Assembly: GCF_016653615.1 (NCBI RefSeq)
Contig: NZ_CP067393.1
Coordinates: 806,001 to 870,000 of the forward strand
Length of the DNA: 64,000 nt
From: Entomomonas asaccharolytica
GTDB lineage: Bacteria; Pseudomonadota; Gammaproteobacteria; Pseudomonadales; Pseudomonadaceae
Direction: 5' to 3'
Shown one piece after another: positions 58,102-64,000 of the stretch (its first letter is position 1; each line of letters begins with the position of its first letter). The translations under genes were made by a program, and so were the position numbers. The notes under the pieces are model-generated. The model ran no database searches. It saw nothing but the letters and a program-made list of their open reading frames with translations, and had not been told where the DNA came from.

Positions 58102-58704
58102 TTAATCGTCTAAGTGTTCTTCTAGCTGTTTTACAGACAAGGCTAATTTGTCCATAAACTGCATGCGTCTAACAAGCTGTTCAGCATGTAAATAATATTG
58201 GTGATCTTGCCAATATTTATTAAACTCTGCTTCTAAGTCCGCTTGTGTTTGTTTAATACGTGTTTTGAAGTTATTTAATTGCTTAAAATCAGCTTGTTCT
58301 CTCAGTTCATCTAGCTCTTCATGCCATTGCATTTGCTGCATAAGGAATTCAGGGTCTTGTACGGTTGTTTCTAACGGTATATTACTACCTTTTAAACTGA
58401 GTAAATAACGAGCACGTTGTGAAGGCGTTTTTAGAATTTGATAGGCTTCATTTAGATTAGCAGAATGTTCTAATGCTAAACGTTTTTCTCTCTCACTAGC
58501 TGCCACAAAACGATCAGGATGTGCTGACGCAGCCTTTTTACGATAGCGCTCAGCAAGATCATTTAGATTGATATCAAAATGTGGCTTTAAATCTAATAGT
58601 GCGAAGTAGCAGGGTTTATCACCACTACATTCTTCAGACGTTGAAGCTTTCTCCACATCCGCATTCGCCGCGCACGTTAGGGTTGTTGAATTTAAATCCT
58701 TCAT
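58102..58704 (-). CDS. hscB: Co-chaperone HscB with a start inside iscA
   Basis: The conserved HscB begins at about residue 29 of the longest frame: [38 protein letters not shown], with the J-domain HPD, followed by the C-terminal helices that bind IscU. Upstream of it, after the iscA stop, no ATG, GTG or TTG is in frame. Possible starts are GTG 58656 and ATG 58704, both inside iscA in another frame. The second has AGAAGG 5 bases upstream. A normal HscB is about 170-175 residues, so the true start is probably 58656 or another codon near it. HscB presents IscU to HscA. Confidence 0.9.
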   Translation of the reverse strand: MKDLNSTTLTCAANADVEKASTSEECSGDKPCYFALLDLKPHFDINLNDLAERYRKKAASAHPDRFVAASEREKRLALEHSANLNEAYQILKTPSQRARYLLSLKGSNIPLETTVQDPEFLMQQMQWHEELDELREQADFKQLNNFKTRIKQTQADLEAEFNKYWQDHQYYLHAEQLVRRMQFMDKLALSVKQLEEHLDD

Positions 58705-58957
58705 TTAGGCCTTCTCGAACGAAATCAAGTTCTGTTCCGTCAATGTAAATTAAACTTTTAGGGTCGACAACCACTTTAACACCAAAATTATCAAAAACAA
58801 TATCATTTTGGTCGGTTTCATCAACAAACTCAAGTACATAAGCCATACCTGAACAGCCTGTTGTACGCACCCCTAAACGAATACCAATACCTTTACCGCG
58901 ATTAGCTAAAGCGTTTTCTATATGCTTAGCGGCTGCAGGGGTCATAGTGATTGCCAT
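58634..58957 (-). CDS. iscA: Iron-sulfur carrier IscA
   Basis: A 107-residue A-type carrier. The three cysteines of the family are visible: one in [14 protein letters not shown] and two in the C-terminal [11 protein letters not shown]. It binds iron or clusters and delivers to [4Fe-4S] targets. AAGGAG lies just before the ATG. Its 3' end overlaps the hscB reading frame. Confidence 0.97.
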   Translation of the reverse strand: MAITMTPAAAKHIENALANRGKGIGIRLGVRTTGCSGMAYVLEFVDETDQNDIVFDNFGVKVVVDPKSLIYIDGTELDFVREGLNEGFKFNNPNVRGECGCGESFNV

Positions 58958-58983
58958 AAAATCTCCTTACCAAATAAGATGGA

Positions 58984-59370
58984 TTAAACCATACCTTTTT
59001 TGGTTTTATAATCAGTTATAGCTGCTTTAATAGCATCTTCTGCTAGAACTGAGCAGTGAATTTTTACTGGCGGTAATGCCAATTCTTCAGCTAACTGAGT
59101 GTTTTTAATGCTACCTGCTTCGTCTAGGGTTTTGCCTTTCATCCATTCAGTTGCTAATGAACTAGAGGCGATAGCACTACCACAACCATAGGTTTTGAAT
59201 TTAGCATCTTCAATAATCCCTTGGTCATTGACTTTGATTTGCAAACGCATTACGTCACCACAGGCAGGGGCGCCTACCATGCCAGTCCCTACATTAGGAT
59301 CTTCAGCATCCATTTTACCTACATTACGTGGGTTTTCATAATGGTCGATTACTTTATCGCTATAGGCCAT
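58984..59370 (-). CDS. iscU: Fe-S scaffold IscU
   Basis: The start is ATG 59370 (MAYSDKVIDHYENPRNVG), the standard IscU N-terminus, with GAGGAA 7-8 bases upstream; the longer frame adds five residues. The 128-residue protein has the cluster ligands in GAPACGDVMRL, TYGCGSAIAS and IHCSVLAEDAI, and the HscA-binding motif region LPPVKIHCS. Clusters are built on it from IscS sulfur. Confidence 0.97.
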   Translation of the reverse strand: MAYSDKVIDHYENPRNVGKMDAEDPNVGTGMVGAPACGDVMRLQIKVNDQGIIEDAKFKTYGCGSAIASSSLATEWMKGKTLDEAGSIKNTQLAEELALPPVKIHCSVLAEDAIKAAITDYKTKKGMV

Positions 59371-59415
59371 TGTTTTATTCCTCAAATCGGTTAATACGGT
59401 AATAAGTCTTTATAA

Positions 59416-60630
59416 TTAGTGAGCTTGCCATTCTATTTTGGAGATATCTACGCCATCTTTGTACATATCCCAAAGTGGTGATAGTTCTCGGAGTTTAGTA
59501 ACTGCTTCACATACTTTTTGAGCGGCTAAGTCAACTTCTTGTTCAGTAGTAAAACGGCCAAAACCAAATCGAATAGAGCTATGGGCAAGCTCATCATTAC
59601 GACCTAATGCACGAAGTACATAGGAAGGCTCTAGTGAGGCTGATGTACAAGCTGAGCCTGATGATACGGCCAAGTCTTTTAAAGACATCATAAGTGATTC
59701 ACCTTCAACGTAGTTAAAACTTAGATTAAGAAGGTTTGGAACACTATTTTCTAAAGAACCATTTACATAAACTTCTTCTAATTGATTTACTTGGCTGTAG
59801 AACCTATCACGTAGTTGTTTAGCGTGTTCATTATCTTTTTGCATTTCTAACTTAGCAAGGTGTAGTGCTTCTCCCATACCGACGATTTGGTGTGTTGGGA
59901 GGGTACCTGAGCGCATACCACGTTCGTGTCCACCACCATGAATTTGCGCTTCAATTCTTACTCTTGGTTTACGTTGTACATAGAGTGCGCCGATGCCTTT
60001 TGGGCCATAGATTTTATGGGCGCAGATTGACATTAAATCAACTTTTAGATTTTCTAAATCAATGGCTAGTTTGCCTACTGATTGAGCGGCGTCTACATGA
60101 AATAACACGCCTTTGGAGCGAGTTAGTTCACCAATGGCAGCAATATCATTGATGGTACCAATTTCGTTATTCACATGCATGATTGATACAAGGATGGTGT
60201 CTTCTCGTAATGCTTCTTTTACCATGTCTACAGTAATTTCACCTTGCTCTGTAGGGGTTAAGTAAGTAACTTCAAAGCCTTCACGTTCTAATTGACGCAT
60301 AGTATCTAGTACAGCTTTGTGTTCAATCTTTGAAGTAATAAGATGTTTACCTTTACTTGCATAAAAATGGGCAGCACCCTTAATAGCTAAGTTATCTGCT
60401 TCAGTTGCACCTGAAGTCCAAACAATCTCGCGGGGATCTGCGCCTATTACATCTGCTACTTGACGACGTGCATTTTCAACGGCTTCTTCTGCTTTCCAAC
60501 CAAAAATATGAGAACGAGAAGCAGGATTACCAAAATTCCCTTCCATTGTTAAGCAGTCGATCATTTTTTTTGCAACACGTGGATCAACAGGGGTAGTGGC
60601 AGAATAATCTAAATAAATTGGCGAGCTCAT
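59416..60630 (-). CDS. iscS: Cysteine desulfurase IscS
   Basis: A 404-residue PLP enzyme. It opens [20 protein letters not shown], and the PLP lysine lies in [18 protein letters not shown]. The catalytic cysteine is in the mobile loop [21 protein letters not shown]. The C-terminal end [21 protein letters not shown] is that of IscS. It takes sulfur from cysteine for clusters and tRNA thiolation. It is preceded by iscR and followed by iscU with short gaps. Confidence 0.98.
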   Translation of the reverse strand: MSSPIYLDYSATTPVDPRVAKKMIDCLTMEGNFGNPASRSHIFGWKAEEAVENARRQVADVIGADPREIVWTSGATEADNLAIKGAAHFYASKGKHLITSKIEHKAVLDTMRQLEREGFEVTYLTPTEQGEITVDMVKEALREDTILVSIMHVNNEIGTINDIAAIGELTRSKGVLFHVDAAQSVGKLAIDLENLKVDLMSICAHKIYGPKGIGALYVQRKPRVRIEAQIHGGGHERGMRSGTLPTHQIVGMGEALHLAKLEMQKDNEHAKQLRDRFYSQVNQLEEVYVNGSLENSVPNLLNLSFNYVEGESLMMSLKDLAVSSGSACTSASLEPSYVLRALGRNDELAHSSIRFGFGRFTTEQEVDLAAQKVCEAVTKLRELSPLWDMYKDGVDISKIEWQAH

Positions 60631-60657
60631 CAGTTTTTCCTCACGGAAGAAATCATC

Positions 60658-61149
60658 TTATTCTAAAAAAGATGTTTCTATTTTATTACTATTAAGTGTA
60701 TAGGCTGTTTGTTGTCGTTCATTTTGTCTACGTGCAACGTCGCGAATTTCACGTTTATTTACAAGATCAGCTAATGTAATACCACTTAAAAAATCATGTA
60801 TTTGTTGGCTTAGACCTTGCCATAAATGATGGGTTAGGCAAATATCTCCAGAGTTACAACCAGCATGGCCTTGGCAGCGTGTAGCATCTACTGTTTCATT
60901 AACTGCATCAATGACTTCTGCAATATCAATACTATTCATATTGCGGGCTAACTGATATCCACCACCAGGGCCTCTTACACTAGTTACAAGTTCATAGCGG
61001 CGTAGTTTAGCAAATAATTGTTCAAGATAGGATAACGATATATCTTGTCTTTCAGAAATATCTGCTAGTGAGACTGGATTATGTTCAGCATTGATAGCAA
61101 GGTCGAGCATTGCAGTAACTGCATAACGGCCTTTAGTTGTTAAGCGCAT
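60658..61149 (-). CDS. iscR: Fe-S cluster regulator IscR
   Basis: A 163-residue Rrf2-family protein. The winged helix is [18 protein letters not shown] with [18 protein letters not shown]. The [2Fe-2S] ligands are the three Cys and one His of [20 protein letters not shown]. With a cluster it represses isc; apo-IscR controls other genes. GAGG lies about 7 bases before the ATG. It is first in the isc operon, behind a promoter that overlaps an IscR site. Confidence 0.97.
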   Translation of the reverse strand: MRLTTKGRYAVTAMLDLAINAEHNPVSLADISERQDISLSYLEQLFAKLRRYELVTSVRGPGGGYQLARNMNSIDIAEVIDAVNETVDATRCQGHAGCNSGDICLTHHLWQGLSQQIHDFLSGITLADLVNKREIRDVARRQNERQQTAYTLNSNKIETSFLE

Positions 61150-61181
61150 TAATTTGCCTCAATATCAATAAATATAAAGCT

Positions 61182-61214
61182 ATTATGCTATTTCCTACTA
61201 TTTTAGTCAACTAT
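61182..61214 (-). promoter_or_regulatory. isc promoter overlapping a type 1 IscR site
   Basis: On the minus strand TTGACT (61210-61205) and CATAAT (61187-61182) lie 17 bases apart. ATAGTTGACTAAAATAGTAG, beginning at 61214, fits the IscR type 1 consensus (ATASYYGACTRWWWYAGTCRR...) at most positions. Holo-IscR would sit directly on the -35 box and repress. Confidence 0.82.
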
Positions 61215-61397
61215 TATGTAATGAAGAGAATATTACTAAATTTGATAAGTATATTAAGAAGTGGGTAATTATTTTAGTGTGTTTTGTGATAAATAGCTAT
61301 TTTTACTTAAAATTTAGTTGAATTAGCTAGGTTAGATTATTAATTCAATTGCTATACTGTATTATAATCAGAATATTTTTTGGATAATGAAAAGGTT

Positions 61398-62336
61398 ATG
61401 GTTACAGTGAGGCAGTATATAAAGTATTTTTTATCACTAAAACTGTTATTGTTAATAAGTATAGTGAATGTCGGATTTGCTCAAGATAGTGAACAACAGA
61501 CATCAATAATAACAAATGATGTTGCTCCTGAACAGGAGTATCTAACACCAAGTCAGATTTTTGTCGCTTCTTTAAAGGAGGGAATGATAGTCGGTTATTT
61601 TAACCAGTATTGGGTAGCTGTCGATAAAATTGATATAAATGGCTATTACAGAAAGATAGTAAAAATAGAGGATAATAATAGTTTTGTGGTTCAAGATTTC
61701 TTTACAGATACTAATAAAAAGCAATCTGACCCTGTATTAATCCATAATATTTATGAGTTGAAGCAAGTAGGCTTTCTAAGAAGTATTGAGGGGCCTTATG
61801 TTACTTGGTATAAAAATGGACAAAAACAATATCAATCTTTTTATAATGAAAAAGGTGTATTAGATGGTGTCATACAGGCTTGGTATGACAGTGGTATATT
61901 AAAATTAAAAGGCCAATATGATAACGGTAAAAAGGCTGGTCAGTGGACAGAGTGGCATGCCAATGGTCGAGTAAAATCACAAGTTGATTATATAAATAAT
62001 GTGTTAAGTGGGTCTTATAAGAAATGGTATGAGAATGGTCAACAGCACACATTAGGAAGTTATAAAAATGGTTTGTTAAATGGCTTGTGGATAGCATGGG
62101 GTAGTAAAGGGGAAAAAGTTTCTGAAGGAGAATATTCTGCTAATCATCGTATTGGATTATGGACTTATTATGCAGAAGGAAAAAAGTGGGCTGAAGGTAA
62201 TTATATTAACGATTTACAGGATGGTATTTGGACTTATTGGAAAGAAGATGGTAGTAAAGATAAAGAAATTGTCTATCAAAAAGGGGTTAAGATAAAGGAA
62301 AGTCATTTTAACAAAAAAAGTGATAGCAATGGTTAA
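61398..62336 (+). CDS. Secreted YwqK/MORN-repeat protein
   Basis: The start is likely ATG 61398, giving 312 residues; a TTG at 61380 is weaker. The signal peptide ends near GFAQ (about residue 29). The C-terminal two thirds is a run of repeats of the type 'W..W..NG..K....Y.NG...G' (YVTWYKNGQKQYQSFYNEKGVLDG; AWYDSGILKLKGQYDNGKKAGQWTEWHANGR; KWYENGQQHTLGSYKNGLLNGLW), the YwqK/MORN pattern. YwqK is sometimes labelled an antitoxin, but that is not supported by context here. It is monocistronic between the isc promoter and a terminator; a related partial gene ends at the window's right end. Confidence 0.8.
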   Translation: MVTVRQYIKYFLSLKLLLLISIVNVGFAQDSEQQTSIITNDVAPEQEYLTPSQIFVASLKEGMIVGYFNQYWVAVDKIDINGYYRKIVKIEDNNSFVVQDFFTDTNKKQSDPVLIHNIYELKQVGFLRSIEGPYVTWYKNGQKQYQSFYNEKGVLDGVIQAWYDSGILKLKGQYDNGKKAGQWTEWHANGRVKSQVDYINNVLSGSYKKWYENGQQHTLGSYKNGLLNGLWIAWGSKGEKVSEGEYSANHRIGLWTYYAEGKKWAEGNYINDLQDGIWTYWKEDGSKDKEIVYQKGVKIKESHFNKKSDSNG

Positions 62337-62586
62337 AAATAAAGATAAGGATATTATGAAAACAAAGCTTTATTGGGTATTAAGTAGATAGCACTTAATA
62401 AGCAACAAGTGATTGATTAACAAGTGGCTAATCAAGTAGTTAATCCTTGAGAGCGATAAGTCTACAAAGTAATAATTGACTATAAATATTAATTAGTGAT
62501 TGGTTAGATGCTACTAAATATAAGTATGGTCATAATGAGCGAGATAGTGTAAAGCCCGTTGTTTATATAGCATTCTAATAAAATTA
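62337..62586. other. 250-base AT-rich gap
   Basis: No gene is supported here. A short frame MKTKLYWVLSR near 62356 stops after 11 codons. Nothing else is recognisable. Confidence 0.4.
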
Positions 62587-62615
62587 AAAAGGAGTAATTG
62601 ACGATTACTCCTTTT
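62587..62615. terminator. Bidirectional terminator at the rhodanese 3' end
   Basis: The stem AAAAGGAGTAAT / ATTACTCCTTTT with a TGACG loop lies between the YwqK gene's downstream region and the rhodanese gene. Confidence 0.88.
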
Positions 62616-62622
62616 ATATATT

Positions 62623-63153
62623 TTATTTATTCCAAGGCATTTGACCTAGAATCTTCATTAGTGGACAACAGCCCACAAAACCTGCTGCAATCAGAACAAT
62701 ACCAATAACTGGAATTAAATAGAGTAGGAAACCAAGAAATCCTGTTAAGAATGGAATTAGGAAAATTAACAGTAAAACAATACCCAGAGTAATTTGCATT
62801 TGCCTCACTAATGACATTTTAGAGGCATTTGTATTAGTAGCTAATAGGGTAGGTAATCCTGCTTCTTTCCAAGCAATAAGGCCACCTTCCATATTATATA
62901 CTCTATCACCTAAATCTTTTGCCAAATCACTGGCTTGTTGAGATTTTATGCCCCTCATACATTGAAAGATAATTTTCTTAGGTTGTGTTGCTAATGCTTG
63001 TAGTTGTGGTTGATTAAGTTGTTCGACAGGTACTGAACTTGCATAAACAATATGTTCCGCCTGAAACATATCGTTATCGCGCACGTCAACTAAAATGGCA
63101 TCACCTGCTTTTAACATTTCTTCTGCCTGTTTTGGGGAAATATTAGTAGTCAT
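62623..63153 (-). CDS. Rhodanese-DUF2892 membrane protein
   Basis: The start is ATG 63153 (MTTNISPKQAEEML), with AAGGAGT about 7 bases upstream. The 176-residue product has a rhodanese domain (DAILVDVRDNDMFQAEHIV) with the active Cys in IIFQCMRGIKSQQASDLA at about residue 65, then two hydrophobic segments (LGIVLLLIFLIPFLTGFLGFLLYLIPVIGIVLIAAGFVGCCPLM) of DUF2892 type. The fusion handles sulfane sulfur at the membrane. It follows an ArsR-family gene by 4 bases, so the two form an operon of the sulfide/persulfide-sensing kind. Confidence 0.87.
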   Translation of the reverse strand: MTTNISPKQAEEMLKAGDAILVDVRDNDMFQAEHIVYASSVPVEQLNQPQLQALATQPKKIIFQCMRGIKSQQASDLAKDLGDRVYNMEGGLIAWKEAGLPTLLATNTNASKMSLVRQMQITLGIVLLLIFLIPFLTGFLGFLLYLIPVIGIVLIAAGFVGCCPLMKILGQMPWNK

Positions 63154-63157
63154 AGTG

Positions 63158-63448
63158 TTACTCCTTACAAAATGTTTGATAAAGTACATCCATAATCTTA
63201 GTTACGGCTTCATTGCATATAGAATAATACAGCACTCTATGATCGCGTCTAAAAGTAACTATTTTTTCTTGCTTTAGTTTTGCTAAGTGCTGCGAAATAG
63301 AGGTTTGAGGTATTCCTGTAGTCTCTACTAAGCTTGTTACATTTTTTTCGCCTTCTGCTAATAAACAAAGAATTAATAACCGATGAGGGTTAGCAATTCC
63401 TTTTAAAAAATTAGCAGCAGTATTAGCTTTGTCTTGTATAGTATTCAT
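63158..63448 (-). CDS. ArsR-family transcriptional regulator (BigR/YgaV-like)
   Basis: A 96-residue winged-helix repressor. The HTH is LVETTGIPQTSISQHLAKLKQEKIVTFRRD at about residues 41-70, preceded by FLKGIANPHRLLILCLL. Cysteines at about residues 28, 79 and 94 are possible persulfide sensors, as in BigR/SqrR-type proteins. It is 4 bases upstream of the rhodanese-DUF2892 gene. The AT-rich region at 63480-63510, with ATAT repeats and partial palindromes, is a probable operator site. Sulfide or persulfide sensing is inferred from the partner gene. Confidence 0.82.
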   Translation of the reverse strand: MNTIQDKANTAANFLKGIANPHRLLILCLLAEGEKNVTSLVETTGIPQTSISQHLAKLKQEKIVTFRRDHRVLYYSICNEAVTKIMDVLYQTFCKE

Positions 63449-63513
63449 ATCACACTTTTCTAACTTGACGTTTTTATAATATCATAAAAATATAATATGA
63501 AAATATTTTTTAT

Positions 63514-63882
63514 TTACTGATCATAATACTGACGAATTTTAGTAAATAGCTGTCCTGCTAACCAACCACCTAAGCTAGCTATTGGAAAAACCAATAAGAT
63601 AAGTATTTTTAATTTCCAATAAGCAAAAGGAATCAGGAATACTAAAGATGCCCAAGGCAGAAAAATTTGACAGATTTTATCTGCTCGGACTAAAGGGTTA
63701 GCAATCGCTAAGGTAATAAAGCCGCTCATAATAGGAATAATTAAGCAGGTTATGACATTTAGCCAACTAAAATAAAGTAATACAGTAAATATAATGAGTG
63801 CACTTGCTGTACCTACAAGTATTGGAGGCCAAAAATAGATTCTTTTTTTTATAGTATGGATTTGTGGGTATTGGTCAGACAT
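63514..63882 (-). CDS. Small integral membrane protein of unknown function
   Basis: A 122-residue protein with about four hydrophobic segments (ILVGTASALIIFTVLLYF; VITCLIIPIMSGFITLAIA; FLPWASLVFLIPFAYWKLKILILLVFPIASLGGWLAG). I do not recognise the family. Its start is 4 bases past the stop of the truncated YwqK-like gene on the same strand, so the two are in one transcript. Confidence 0.65.
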   Translation of the reverse strand: MSDQYPQIHTIKKRIYFWPPILVGTASALIIFTVLLYFSWLNVITCLIIPIMSGFITLAIANPLVRADKICQIFLPWASLVFLIPFAYWKLKILILLVFPIASLGGWLAGQLFTKIRQYYDQ

Positions 63883-63886
63883 TTAA

Positions 63887-64000
63887 TTAGATTCCTTTTA
63901 TATTAATGCTGTCTTTTTGCCACTGTATAACACCCGCCTTATAATAGATTTGTTTTTCTATATTTCCATCCAGATCCCAATATTGCCAAAGCCCTTCAGG
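63887..64000 (-). CDS. YwqK/MORN-repeat protein, 3' end only (truncated by the window)
   Basis: Reading the minus strand from 64000, an open frame codes PEGLWQYWDLDGNIEKQIYY... and ends at TAA 63889-63887. The fragment (37 codons) has the same 'G.W.YW..DG' repeat style as the YwqK protein at 61398, so it is the end of a paralogue whose start lies beyond the window. It is 4 bases before the small membrane protein. Confidence 0.72.
   Translation of the reverse strand, partial: PEGLWQYWDLDGNIEKQIYYKAGVIQWQKDSINIKGI

Noticed and set aside
61398-62336. Toxin-antitoxin pair based on the YwqK label
   Set aside because: The label comes from annotation habit. There is no toxin gene beside it and the protein has a signal peptide.

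Overview
The window is a low-GC gammaproteobacterial chromosome segment whose gene content and gene order are Pseudomonas-like. Pointers are the tmRNA tag ANDDNYALAA, the carA - LysE-type gene - carB - greA - DUF4149 order, the iscRSUA-hscBA-fdx-iscX operon, mpl (the murein tripeptide ligase), rsmJ, and a long structured leader before rne. The AT-rich codon use suggests a small or host-associated member of Pseudomonadaceae, with the insect-gut genus Entomomonas as the best guess. The taxonomic call is an inference. Most of the window is ordinary housekeeping DNA. I see no phage, plasmid, IS element, CRISPR array, rRNA or tRNA gene.

Layout. 1-1.8 kb: the 3' end of an acyltransferase gene and a DUF815 AAA+ ATPase. 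1.9-8.7 kb: an iron and envelope block with a siderophore-interacting FAD reductase, a type V autotransporter and exbB-exbD-tonB, with Fur-like boxes before the reductase and before exbB. 8.8-14.4 kb: macro-domain protein, small Cys protein, membrane-anchored nuclease, aroC, an S49 peptidase, an HhH protein, ogt and rsmJ. 14.4-18 kb: bamD facing rluD-pgeF-carbonic anhydrase. 18-26.5 kb: a membrane protein, then def-fmt-rsmB-GNAT on the minus strand, a LysM protein, a pentapeptide-repeat protein, dprA and mpl. 26.9-30.3 kb: a three-gene cassette of YcaC-type hydrolase, pirin and YtcJ-type amidohydrolase. 31-36.9 kb: carA-LysE-carB-greA-DUF4149. 37-40.4 kb: a TetR/HPP divergent pair with tandem operators, a hydroxybutyrate dehydrogenase, a DUF6882-like protein and a Sel1 protein. 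40.5-45.3 kb: purL and a HEPN-like protein. 45.8-48.8 kb: rne and its leader. 48.9-54.5 kb: an AT-rich surface-polysaccharide cluster (GT4, Wzx-like flippase, TylF-type methyltransferase, pyruvyl transferase, GT25). 54.6 kb: ssrA. 55.6-61.2 kb: the isc operon. 61.4-64 kb: two YwqK/MORN-type proteins around a rhodanese-ArsR pair.

The most consequential observation concerns data quality. At 51355 the flippase gene runs straight into the 15-base Tn5/Nextera mosaic end CTGTCTCTTATACAC. About 55 bases of pyrimidine-rich sequence follow that can be lined up with the rest of an Illumina Nextera read-through adapter. The last part of the flippase is replaced by adapter-derived codons, so the assembly is probably broken or chimeric there and polysaccharide genes may be missing.

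Biological items worth a second look are the HEPN-like orphan, the hydrolase-pirin-amidohydrolase cassette with its Cys/His-rich tail, the rne leader (probably an rne-II type element), perfect tandem TetR operators, a hairpin before the TTG-started carA, the hscB start buried inside iscA, and DnaA-box-like sites in the ssrA-iscX gap. Several gene starts were moved from the longest frame on ribosome-binding-site and family-length grounds (S49 peptidase, HhH protein, carA, DUF3788, HPP, bdhA, Sel1, rne, iscU, rhodanese and others).
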